Source of the DNA: Corylus avellana
Lineage: Eukaryota; Streptophyta; Magnoliopsida; Fagales; Betulaceae
Assembly: GCF_901000735.1 (NCBI RefSeq)
Contig: NC_081545.1
Location: 7,431,540 to 7,495,539, forward strand
Direction: 5' to 3'
DNA length: 64,000 nucleotides
The position numbers and the translations under genes were made by a program. Position 1 is the stretch's first letter; the number at the start of each line of letters is the position of its first letter. The notes under the pieces were generated by a model. The model was not told the DNA's origin. It worked only from the letters and a program-made list of their open reading frames with translations, and searched no databases. Of the stretch, positions 54,241-64,000 are shown piece by piece.

Positions 54241-56335
54241 CCAAGTTCAATTAATTTTGTTTTCAATTAAATTTTGATTTGTTGCTAGGTTTAGATTTTT
54301 GAAAATCAGATGATATTATTTAAAAAAAAAAAAAAAAAAAAAAATTCTGGAAAAAAATTTGAAATTTTATTTTTATTTTTTTTAATAATTTTTTAAACTT
54401 TAGTAACGTATCAAGTTTGACACATTACTAAAGTCCCATTAATGAGCTCCAATTTGTTAACCTGTAATACGTTGCTAATGAAACGTCACTAACAGGCTGT
54501 CAAAAAAAAAATTAATTTTTTTGTAGTGGCTAAAGACAGCTGCAACTTGAAACAACTTGTAGGTCATTTTAGAAAACCAAACATAACTTGAAACAAGCAT
54601 TCGCTGGCAACCTGGCACAGTCCTGACTTTAATTTGATGGGTAATAATAATCATGATAACAATCATCAAAATACATATATAAAGCAATACATAAGCAGAA
54701 TGAAAGATGGGAGGCTCTAATTTCTCTCTAGAAAAATTTTACAAACCTAGGTCTTTTTCTTCTTCCATCTCCCTGGTGAGAGCAGCTACCTCCTTACCGA
54801 GGTTTTTTCAGGGAGGAGATATGGAGTTTTTCTCCATTCTCCTCCCTCTTCTCTGTTTATATTTCCAAGTTTTGTTGTTTTTTTCTTGTTATTTTTGTTG
54901 TTGTGCACTCCGACATCCTGCATCCTCTCCGCTCAGCCTCCACTTTGTCGCCGTTCGTTCACCACTATGCAGCGCCGCTCGCCTCCTCGAAATTGTTTGG
55001 GTTTTTAGATCTAGTTTTCTCAAAACTAGATCTAGCCTTTTCGGTCAGTTTCCCACCATCACGCATCAGCTCACCTCGGTTCTCGGCCTCTCAGCTTCCC
55101 AACGCAACCTCCTCCGGCCAAATTCGACCACCACGTGCCAGCGCGTGGATCTCACATTCCGGCCCGTCTGCGCCACGCGCCTGCCAGTGTTCGCCAAACT
55201 CCGCTTCTCGGTCGTTGCTACTATTTTCAGGTCTATTTGTTGCTTTCTTGTTATTCTTATGTACTTTTGTATTTTGTTGCTTTTGTGTTATGTGGGTTAC
55301 TATCTCCTAGCTTTTTATTGGTTGGTTTCTTCAGTAGAGGCTTTTGTAACTGAATTTGTGTTGGTTCCTCTCTTTACAATAGTCCTGGTTACAGACTCTA
55401 GTAGTGCTTTTATCTCTTCAGCCTCCTTCCGGCAGTTGTTGCTGGTTACAAGTGGGGGTTCAAATAAGTTCGCCTTAATCTGTGCCACTTTTGCTTCTGA
55501 AACCGCCTTGCGCAGCCCCTTGAGAGGACCGGGTCACTTATTTGTCCCATTTCCTACGTTTTGTAATTATTTCTGCACTACTTTAGTTTGTTTTGAGTCT
55601 ATTGTTGGGAAGCCCACTCATTTTTCGTTTTTAAGATCGTCCCCTCCTTCTTCCTTTCGGATCAGGAGTGGAAATGATCATTCACTATAATCCCTTCCTT
55701 ATTCAATTAAAAAAAAAAAAAAAAAAAAAGAATGAAAGATGATAGCAAGAATCAGATGAACCGTGGGAATTGTTTGAATGCTATACGCAGCTGCAATGAT
55801 CCATTAAATTTCAAATAGTTGGCTTCACATGCATGTTTAACTTCAATTCACATAAATCAATACAAGAACGAAGTTGTTTTGCTATTTTATTATTTTTAAT
55901 TATATATAATATATATAATATGTATTATAAACCGATTAGCCATTTTTAACCCCTTTCGCCTACTCTCAAAACCGTTGATCACAACGGACTTAATTGAAGT
56001 CATACGATTATCGATGATTAACGGTAAATAAGCGTCCCGCTTGTATTACGTAAATCTAAAGTACACGTTCATGTGCATGTGCAGGACTCAGGCAGCAACC
56101 TTGTAGGATTACACTGCTGAGATTGTCACAATTAAGGATTTTTCGTAATTCTTAGTACAAAGAGCCCATTATTTTGGGAAGCTAAAACTGAAGATGGTTT
56201 ACTAATTGGAGTTATGGGCTGCATGAACCTTAAGTATTAAAAATGGACTGGAAACGGGCTGAGATGCAAAGATAAGAATGGGCCACCGAAGGGGCTCGTA
56301 TACTAATAACACCTTAGGCTAAAAGAAACACCACA
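54241..56335 (+). repeat. Duplicated spacer, copy 2 (partner of 50478-51449)
   Basis: It matches copy 1 in order and orientation and carries two additions: a short acttgtaggtcattttagaaaacc stretch (54554-54590) and the poly(A) retroposon at 54710-55728. The ttttttgtagtgg CACTA-like terminus recurs at 54517-54529. Confidence 0.88.
54710..55728 (+). mobile_element. Poly(A) retroposon with 13-bp target duplication and a long open frame
   Basis: It is flanked by perfect AGAATGAAAGATG copies (54697-54709 and 55729-55741) and ends in about 20 A, the marks of LINE-type target-primed reverse transcription. The uninterrupted site exists in the sister spacer (about 50906-50918). The body of about 1 kb has one frame of 327 codons from 54707 whose ATG is supplied by the target site. 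The protein is hydrophobic and Ser/Phe-rich, with no recognised LINE ORF1 or RT motif. It may be a truncated LINE 5' region, a SINE-like chimera or a processed transcript. Confidence 0.85.
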
Positions 56336-56408
56336 CGGCAACAGGAAATTAGCACACCTAATATCAAAGTGCTGGGTCCTGGCAAGTTACATACTGAATT
56401 GTCGGAAA

Positions 56409-56578
56409 AGTAATGTTAGGAACAATTTATTTTTTTATTTTTTTATCTTTTTAAAGTTGATGTGACTTTTAAAATCACTATTAAATTTTAGATGAATCGT
56501 ACTTGAATTTTGATCCAAAGGTAATTTTGAAAGCCACATCAACTTTAGAAAGATAAAAAGATGGCCCCTAACATTACT
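56409..56578. mobile_element. MITE, family with AGTAATGTTAG termini, copy 1
   Basis: AGTAATGTTAGG at the left and its complement CCTAACATTACT at the right. The arms pair over about 75 bp (aaagttgatgtgac with gccacatcaacttt). Confidence 0.75.
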
Positions 56579-56769
56579 CTTATTGAAATAGCAAAAAATT
56601 AAGAAAAGCTACACTGAAATGTATTTGGATATGGTCCATATGGAGGCAAAATATATTTTAGCTTCCAAAATTTAAAAAAAAAAATCAAAAGGAAGCTCTA
56701 AAATGTAAATTGAGTAACGAGCACTAGGAACAATTTCTCTATAACTTCTTTCATTCTCTAAATATAAGA

Positions 56770-56801
<32 letters not shown>

Positions 56802-56877
56802 CCCACAAAAAGTCAAACGCACAGCTTCCTTATTAATGTTTCGCTAAACATTGAGAATGCTACAGTACTACTCATCG

Positions 56878-57035
56878 AGTAATGTTAGAAGTCATTTTTG
56901 TGTCCCTCCAAGAATAATGTGGTCCCTAAAATCACTATTGGGCTTATAATTGATCATTATTGAATTTTGATCAAATTGTAGTTTTAAAAGTCACCTTATT
57001 CTTGGAGAGATACAAGAGTAATTTTTAGAATTACT
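56878..57035. mobile_element. MITE, family with AGTAATGTTAG termini, copy 2
   Basis: AGTAATGTTAGAAG at the left and TTTTTAGAATTACT at the right. The arms pair across ccaagaataatgtggtccc and aagtcaccttattcttgg. The core cactattgggc to gaattttgatcaaa resembles copy 1. Confidence 0.72.
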
Positions 57036-57149
57036 CTTACCAAATACATTTGGAAGCACTTTAGCTTCTAATATTTATCTCTCATCTCTCCTCTTTGAGA
57101 AGTATAGCATTTCTCTTTTTTTTTTCTTTTTTCTTTTTTTTTTCATTAG

Positions 57150-58800
57150 GGATTATGTTGAAATTTTGTAAAAAATGTGAGAATAGGTAAAAAAAAATTG
57201 TATTTTATAAAAACATTAATATTTTAATGGTATAAAACAATATTAAAAAGTATTGTGGAATTTATTTAAATATAGAATAAAAAGGTTTTGCTTTTTAAAT
57301 TTAAGAAAAATAAAATAAAAACGTGTAAACTCTACTATTATTATTCATGCACCCCCAGGGCCCCAGGCCATGCTTCACTCAAAAAACAGGGTGCTGCTCC
57401 TCTCAAAAGACGAAGATTTTTTATGGTTGCAATGCAAGGTATAAGCCCAAATTCCCTCTCTCTAGTTTCTCTTCTTGTGAATTTTCCCCTTGCCTAAAAA
57501 CCCCTTTCATGTTTTCTTTCTTTTCCTCTTATATTTACTGATTGTTGAGGAAAATTTATGGGTTAGTATGTATGGATGATTTTCGGTTATACCCACTTAA
57601 TGATTTAACCAAAATCCCTAAAAACTTTGAGAGCTTAGATTGTAAACCGAAAAATTTTCTCCACAGTATTTGGGTTGCTTCAAATTCAGTTTTGAAAGAT
57701 ACCCATGAGATTACAGCCCCCTTTTTCGCTTACCCATTGGTTAAATTGGTAGATATTGAATCATTTATGGTTAATTTATGGTGGGTCTTTGTTTTATATA
57801 GCCGGTTGGGGTATTCTTTTTAGTTGAAGTAGTTTTATTGTTTAATTTTCTGGATGTTGGCTGATTTATGAAAGGAAAATTTGGGTTTTAAGTTTGGTAG
57901 CCTGATCGATTATGGGAGGACTGTGGACGAGTTGGGTTTTGGTATTCTCTGTATTGGCCGAAAATGGAGCAAATTTGGGGTCTTTTGTTTTAGATTTCAA
58001 TAATTTGCCTCCTGGGCATGAAGATAAACTACTTAGCCCGTCAAGGGTGAAAGCTTCTAAGTTATCTGGTAACTGGTTCTGGTGAGTGGGGTCAATTACC
58101 CGTAAGAGTTTAATTAACGATGAGGATTGTTGTACAGTATGCGTTTGCGACATGCAATTAATCTGAGTAAAGTTCTCCTACGTTATAAAAAAAAAAAAAA
58201 AATTCTGAAGGTTCTTGGTTTGGCTTTTTTTTTCCTCCAGGGGTTGGCCGAATATCAGGGGCTGTGATTGATGAATTGTGAGTTGGATAATTCCTTTTTG
58301 GACTGTTGGGCTAAATTTTCAGAGAGGTTAGTGCCCGTCTCATGGGAAAGGGAAGATTCAAAAGGACAAGAGGTAGTGAGAGCATTTGCTGTAAATAGGG
58401 GATTGATCCAAAGATTTTAGTATATATAGTTGTTTTGCATGTATTTGTTTATAGTTGGTTAATTTGTTTAGTAGCTGAATGTTAGTTTGAGTGAGTCTTT
58501 GAAACTTGTTTCAATGTCTGGTTTCTGCTTCTTTTTTTTTTTTCTCAGAAGTTGTAAAGTGATATGATTGGTATTAAAAGCTACTCATTAAAATATATAT
58601 CGTATTACCATGGTAACTGTAAGCAAAGGAATGATAAACCCATAGTCCAAAATAGTAGTACATGAGATTTTTCCGGTAAGCACCATATCTACGAGCAGCT
58701 TGGTATCTCTACCAGAATTGATATCAAATGTTTGGTCTAATTGAACCTTTGCAAGTGTAGTAAAGGACAAACTCACGATAGCTTGCATTGGTATCATACA
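57150..58800 (+). repeat. Segmental duplication unit C, non-coding part
   Basis: Homologous to 51550-52797 (unit B) and to 1-2402 (unit A). It includes the catgcacccccagg tract (57351), the open-frame relic 57542-57823 (broken by a frameshift relative to B), and the ggccgaatatcaggggctg block. A stretch at 58010-58190, cctgggcatgaagataaac to gttataaaa, is absent from A and B and may be a small insertion. Confidence 0.8.
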
Positions 58801-58807
58801 TTATTGA

Positions 58808-59680
58808 TTATCTTCCTCCTAAACTGCTGGTTAATTCCGGTTCACTAGAAGAACTAGCTTTGATAGGATGGCCTCTCCATGGAACAAATGCTGGCTGTTT
58901 TGGAGTTGGAATTGTTGCAGCTTCACTATCGAGCATGGTAAAAACGTTTGACATCGTGGGACGATCATTTGGGTCTTCTTGTACGCATAAGAGTCCAACA
59001 TTTACACACTTCACAAACTGATTTGCATTGCAAACTTCATGCAGAGCTGAGTCCATTAAATCCAACACATGGTTTTCTACCCACAATCTCCATGCCTGGG
59101 ACAATTTTAAAATCAAAATTGGAATGAAGCATGAAATGGCCGAAATAATAGCGATTATAAAAAATTAGACACTTACATAAGCTATAAGGCTCGTAGCAAG
59201 TTTTGATTGATAGAATCCAGTATTCTTTTTTCCACTTATTATCTCTAGTAGAACTACACCAAAACTAAAAACATCGGATTTAACTGAAAAAAGTCCATGT
59301 AAAACATACTCCGGAGACATATAGCCACTGCAAAATAAAATTTATCAGTGGATAAGGTAGGCACTTGTATACTCTATTTGTAAATAGAGTTGGGGAATTG
59401 AAAATTGTGCTACATTGTAAACTTACTGAGTTCCAACTACTCTAGTTGTGTTAGCCTCGGTCTCTTTGCCTTCAATCATCCTTGCCAAGCCAAAGTCGGA
59501 TATTTTGGGGTTCATCTCCTTGTCTAAAAGAATGTTACTGGTTTTCAGATCTCTATGGATGATCCTTAATCTGGAGTCATGATGAAGATAAACAAGCCCA
59601 CGAGCTATTCCTAAAATAATGTTGAAACGCATCTCCCAGTCCAAAGACACGCTTAGCTTTTGATCTTCAAAGGTTTCCAT
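58808..59680 (-). pseudogene. RLK C: lectin receptor kinase, 5'-truncated
   Basis: Three kinase exons on the minus strand look undamaged: 59664-59423 ([28 protein letters not shown]), 59327-59177 ([18 protein letters not shown]) and 59095-58808 (CVQEDPNDRPTMSN, ends SSLGGR). The exons for the glycine loop and the catalytic Lys should lie just upstream. Instead the sequence changes at about 59756 into a foldback element and then a gap. The copy cannot encode a full kinase unless the missing exons lie in the gap. It preserves residues that A and B lost and so serves as the local reference. Confidence 0.85.
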
Positions 59681-59755
59681 TTGCCATTCAAAAGAACAAT
59701 ATTTTTAGCAATAGTAATAAATGAGCTTTAACTCAAACATGATATATATAGTTTA

Positions 59756-60099
59756 GGGAAAATTACAGTTTACCCCCTAAAGTTAACAGTGTTTTTCAAT
59801 TCGAACACCAAAGTTTCAATTTTTGCAATCCACCCCCCCCCCAAAGTTCCAAATTTTTGCAATTTGACCAATTGTATCCAAAACTTACCATATTGCCCCT
59901 AATTCTTTTTTTTTTATTTATTTTCTATAAAAAATTAAAATAAAATTCGGGGTGGCCGTAGCCACCCCTTTGGCCATCTGGCCATTTTTACAATTCCAAA
60001 TTTTTTTTTTTCATAAAAAATAAAAATAAAAATCAGGGGCAATATGGGAATTTTGGAATAATATTGGCCGAATTGAAAAAAATTGGAACTTTGTGGGGG
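59756..60099. mobile_element. Foldback DNA element truncating RLK C, cut by a gap
   Basis: The left part gggaaaattacagtttaccccc to ccatattgcccct (59757-59900) is mirrored by ggggcaatatggg and attggaactttgtggggg (60036-60099). The centre holds a small palindrome, ggtggccgtagccacc. These are long terminal inverted repeats of a MULE-like or foldback MITE. The right terminus is in the gap. Confidence 0.65.
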
Positions 60100-60199
60100 N
60101 NNNNNNNNNNNNNNNNNNNNNNNNNNNNNNNNNNNNNNNNNNNNNNNNNNNNNNNNNNNNNNNNNNNNNNNNNNNNNNNNNNNNNNNNNNNNNNNNNNN
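60100..60199. other. Assembly gap (100 N) upstream of RLK C
   Basis: Falls inside the foldback element. The missing 5' exons of C, if any, would be here. Confidence 0.99.
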
Positions 60200-60349
60200 C
60201 CCTCAAACTATCATTCAATTGACAATGTTCCCCTCACCCCCTTTTTAAACTACTAAAAATTGTCAATGTTTTTCCTAATAACGAAAAGAAAAATGATAGA
60301 ACCACAATTTTTTGACACAACTTTGCTCAACTTTTCTCTTATGTGATCA

Positions 60350-60384
<35 letters not shown>

Positions 60385-60630
60385 AATAACATTCTATGTG
60401 ATTTTTTTTATTTGGTGTTTTTTTTTTTAAAAAAAAATGGTAATTGGTTGTGTCCACTTGGTGAGGGAGCATGTGGCTGGCGGTATAGGCAATGGTCAAG
60501 GTCGTCTTTCAACTTTAATACTTGTCCTCATCACCATCTCCTTCCAAGAAGGAACATATATATTATTATGATTCCGTGGCTTAATTTCCAAAATCCACGT
60601 GAAGATCGACAACTGCTCTCAGTTTTTCAC
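60200..60630 (+). repeat. Duplicated intergenic segment, copy 2
   Basis: Matches 44041-44465. Contains (TA)n at 60354-60380 and the GGTCAAGGTCGTC motif at 60494-60506. Confidence 0.8.
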
Positions 60631-61799
60631 AATGTGATTGTTTCAACTAACCTTTAATTTATTTATTTTTTAATAACCATATCAGTATTGTGGGATAATT
60701 ACAAGATAAAATATAATTTCTAATATTACTCTTTCATAATATGTGAACTATTACTAATTTGTAAAAAATTATAGTAAACCCTCCTATATAATACCAAATA
60801 TTTTCCTCTATAGTTAAAAGGACAGTGATATATATAAAACTCTGCCATTTTAAGGTAAATTTGTGACCAGGTCAAGGTCTTCGGATTTATCTTCTTAGCC
60901 AGAGAAAAAACAAAGGGAGGTCCATTTTTTTCTTTTCCAATATTGGCCCCCAATGGCTTTGCTTTCCACCAGGATTTGAAATGTGGGTTGACCTTCGCCT
61001 CTCTTTTGAGAAAGATAATCACGTAAGATAGACGGGTTTCCATTTATTCCCAGAAAATAATACAAAAAAAGAAAAGAAAAAAAAGGCCAAAAAAGCAAAA
61101 AAGACAAAATAAGACGGGTTTGGTTGAAACGACTTCGCACCCTCTTCTACACTAATGTAAGAACGGTCCAATCAGGTATTGCAAAGGAGCCGTTGGTGTT
61201 ACGTTGATTGTATTTCCTTGTTGAGTGTGGGTTGGTTCATTAAGTCGCAGCTGATGAAGATTTTCCAACTTAATCAAAATCCCTAGAACTAGAAAGAACT
61301 TGGTAAAGTGAGATCCCATTTGAATAATTTATATACGTAGAACAACTGTAGGGGCGGAATTAGAACTTTTAATTTGAGGGTGTCAAATTTACAAAAAAAA
61401 AAAAAAAAAAAAAATTCCAGGGGGCAAAAATCAAATTTTGAAGATTTATTTTATAATAAATACATATATATTTTTAAAAATTTATTTTTTAGGCGACCAC
61501 CTAATGCCAAGCCCCACCCTAAAGCATAAGGTGGTTTCACCCTTGAGAACAAGGCGAAAGTTAGGCAATGTCTGACCGTGTGAATACTTTTCTTCACAGC
61601 TTATGCAACATTCACGTTTTGCTAGCCAAATTAACTAATTTAGCTACCATTGTAGTGAAAACTCATAAAAGAAAATATTACATCCGGCTTTTAATTTGGA
61701 GAAACTTTATGTTGAGTTTTGTAATACTCAACAAATTTTTTTTTTTTTTTTTGGTTCTCCATTCTCTCCTCTCAAATGGATTTGAAGTGGTTTTGTTAA

Positions 61800-61834
<35 letters not shown>

Positions 61835-62986
61835 AATGAAGTAGAGAGAGATTTAGATAAAGGAATGAGGGGTGCTTTCAAAAGGTAAATTTTCTAGTTA
61901 AAATAGAATAAATAAATTTTCTAGCTAAAATTTGACTAAATTTTAGAGATTGGGACCATAATCTAAGAGCATCCCTCCATTAAATGCTCTACAACCCCCA
62001 AATTCTGTAAATTCAACTAATATGAGATAAACATCACATCTAACTGTTCATCTTCTACGTATCCAAAATACATATTTTGCTATAGTAATAATTTACCTTG
62101 GGATTAACACAGTAAACTTAAAAATTCTTTATTTTATCTTCTGATCTTTTTCTCAATCTCCCATTTTTGAACATTACCATTGAATTTGTTATATGGGTCT
62201 TACACATGGATCCCACATATCCAATGATAATTTTAAAAAGTTGAAAGATGAGAGAAGAATGAGACGATGATTTGTAGCACTTCTCTTCTAAATTTCTAGT
62301 TGGCATGTAATTCTAGAAGATTAAGCACTTTTTGGTAATTTCTTGCTTAGGAAAAAAAAAATACCAATTTCGTAGAGTAAGCTGAATGCTTGTGAAGGTC
62401 ATCCAAGATTGTCCGCTGCACCTTTTTAAATGGTCCAAGGGATAACCAGCTAGACTTCCTTCCCCTCTAGTACTTCTTAGAACATATAAAAAAGATTATG
62501 TGGAATTTTGTAAAGTGACCTCTGTTTTGTTCTGACTAATTTTTATGATCGAATTTGACGCAATTTACAATGCAAGGGTTGACATATTTCTAAGCTTGTT
62601 AATGCATCGAATCTTTCTGGGAATCTAGCTTGGATCCAGCACCTCTACAGCGCAGCAATTAATGTTTGGAATTAAGCTAAAGTCTATGGCTAATTTTCCT
62701 CCTCTTGATGCAGAAGTGCAGTTAATGTATATACTAATGAAAGGATTAAATAACAGACACAATGGGGTCGGATTCACAGACAATCAGAAAACTTGTGAGA
62801 AAAACTATTTGGAGGTTCAAACTGATGGGAAGGAATTAAAATTACATTGAACTGATTGCCATTAGCAAAATAAGTTACACTGAAATAGACCAAAAAAAAA
62901 TGGCCTTCCTTGTTCATGGGAACCACAATATGAAGTAGTAGAAACTGGTAAAGAGAAAACATGACTCGTGATGAGAATCTCAATCA
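60631..62986. other. No gene recognised
   Basis: AT-rich intergenic sequence with poly(A/T) runs and an (AAT)n tract at 61800-61832. A gaccaggtcaaggtcttcgg variant of the W-box motif lies near 60866. Small frames are scattered without family similarity. Confidence 0.6.
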
Positions 62987-64000
62987 TCATCGACCTTCTT
63001 CAATGGTAGCTGTTAATTCATTAATTGTTTCTGCTTTGCTAGAAGAAGAAGCTGTGCTAGAAAGAGATCTCCTCACAACAAAGGCTGGTTGTTTAGGAGT
63101 TGGGAGAGTCGCAGCTTCACTCCCGAGCATGAAAACAACATTTGACATAGTGGGACGATCACTGGGGTCTTCTTGTACACATAAGAGCCCAACATTAACA
63201 CACCTCAAAAATTCACTTGTGTTGCAACTTTCACGTAACGTCTGGTCCATTAAATCCAATGCTCTGTTTTCCTTCCACAATTTCCATGCCTGGGGCAGTT
63301 TCAAAATCGAAATTTGTATGAAGCAAAGAATGATGGAAGAATAACTATCCATAATGTAAGAACAGAAATAGGAAACAGGAAATTAAATGGCTTCTATGCT
63401 GCATTACTGAGGTGCTTTCCTTAAGAAATTATTGACCCCGTGCATTCTGATTGAATTGGTATGCAATGGGTTACAACAAATACTTGTCAAGGATACACGC
63501 TAAGTATTTCTATTCTAACAAGAGAAAGAAACTTGAATCTTAAGAGAGACAAACGAAGAGAGGTATTTTGTATGTTAACTGTGCTAACTGCCGAGTGTGC
63601 TACTAGCGCCTTATAGCCACTGGCACGCAGAGACATGCTTCTAGTGGTTTGCACTGTAATAAAGTATAGATGCAAGTGCATATACCAAAGCATTGCTTGC
63701 TATAAAGCAATAGCTTGGTGTGAATTTGGCATTATAAGACTCTTTTTCCAAGACTATTTAAAACCTTCCATTTAGAATATTCCCAAACCATATATATATA
63801 AATTGATTTTGAAAACTCTTTAACATATATAAAACAATTCAATGTACTTACATAGCCTAGAAGACCCAAAGTCTTTTTTGACTGGAAAAATCCTGTGTTT
63901 CTTTTTCCACTGATAACTTCAAGTACAATAACACCAAAGCTGAAGGCATCAGACTTAAATGAGAAAAACCCATCCAATGCATATTCTGGAGACATGTAGC
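62987..64000 (-). CDS. RLK H: lectin receptor kinase C-terminal exons, continues beyond the window
   Basis: Two exons on the minus strand. The first, from the window edge to 63852, reads [20 protein letters not shown] to LGLLGY. The second, 63289-62987, reads [38 protein letters not shown] and ends TATIEEGR then a stop. The visible residues of subdomains VIII to XI are intact. Compared with D, the intron carries about 450 extra bases (63353-63800) of unidentified sequence. The catalytic part lies outside the window, so function cannot be judged. Its closest relative here is D. Confidence 0.8.

Noticed and set aside
54707..55690. 327-codon frame as a host gene
   Set aside because: It lies within a poly(A) retroposon, its ATG is part of the target duplication, and no family is recognised.

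Overview
This window looks like AT-rich nuclear DNA from a flowering plant, probably a woody eudicot. It has spliced genes with GT/AG introns, G-type lectin receptor kinases, Ty1-copia and Athila-type Ty3-gypsy retrotransposons, hAT/CACTA/MULE-like DNA elements and many MITEs. There is no operon, ribosome-binding site, CRISPR array or intact RNA gene. Six runs of exactly 100 N are scaffold gaps of unknown size, and several fall inside genes.

The host genes all belong to one family: S-locus/G-type lectin receptor-like kinases (RLKs) close to the At4g03230 group. Their architecture is signal peptide, B-lectin, SLG/EGF-like, PAN, a GUB_WAK-like cysteine domain, a transmembrane segment and a Ser/Thr kinase. 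Seven copies or fragments are visible. A (2403-10500, minus) is a heavily damaged pseudogene. D (33521-34297, minus) is a kinase C-terminus cut by a gap. E (36186-37917, plus) and F (38018-41588, minus) form an inverted pair that meets at a gap. B (52798-54239, minus) and C (58808-59680, minus) are 5'-truncated tandem relics. H (62987-64000, minus) runs off the window. A, B and C sit in three directly repeated segmental units. B and C adjoin along a junction that carries a perfect short hairpin.

From 5.6 to 29.6 kb the window is mostly nested retrotransposons. A deleted copia element (5582-10281, TSD TTCAG) sits in intron 1 of RLK A and carries a solo LTR (7166-7683, TSD GTCTA). Next comes a truncated Athila element with gag/protease, RT, RNase H and integrase (10700-15244, minus). 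A plus-strand copia element (15345 to about 29640) is split by a 12.3-kb Athila-type composite with three LTRs (16279-28561, TSD ATGCT). Excision of the composite plus one TSD would restore the copia reading frame. The composite encodes only gag-protease, so it resembles non-autonomous TR-GAG-type elements, and its right LTR is a mosaic of the other two.

From 29.6 to 36 kb there is LTR debris, a long hairpin, and copia gag, RT and RNase H scraps. From 42 to 50 kb there is a degenerate copia piece, MITEs and a CACTA-type element (45782-50075) with subterminal GGCGAC repeats and an internal GATC-rich tandem array of about 176-bp period. A 1-kb poly(A) retroposon with a 13-bp TSD (54710-55728) interrupts the duplicated spacer between B and C.

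Overall this is a receptor-kinase cluster evolving by tandem and inverted duplication, domain loss and transposon insertion. Several insertions can be dated relative to duplication because a paralogous empty site lies in the same window. I do not see a clearly new molecular system. The strongest leads are the three-LTR mosaic element, the E/F ectodomain variants, the retroposon and the duplication-breakpoint hairpin.
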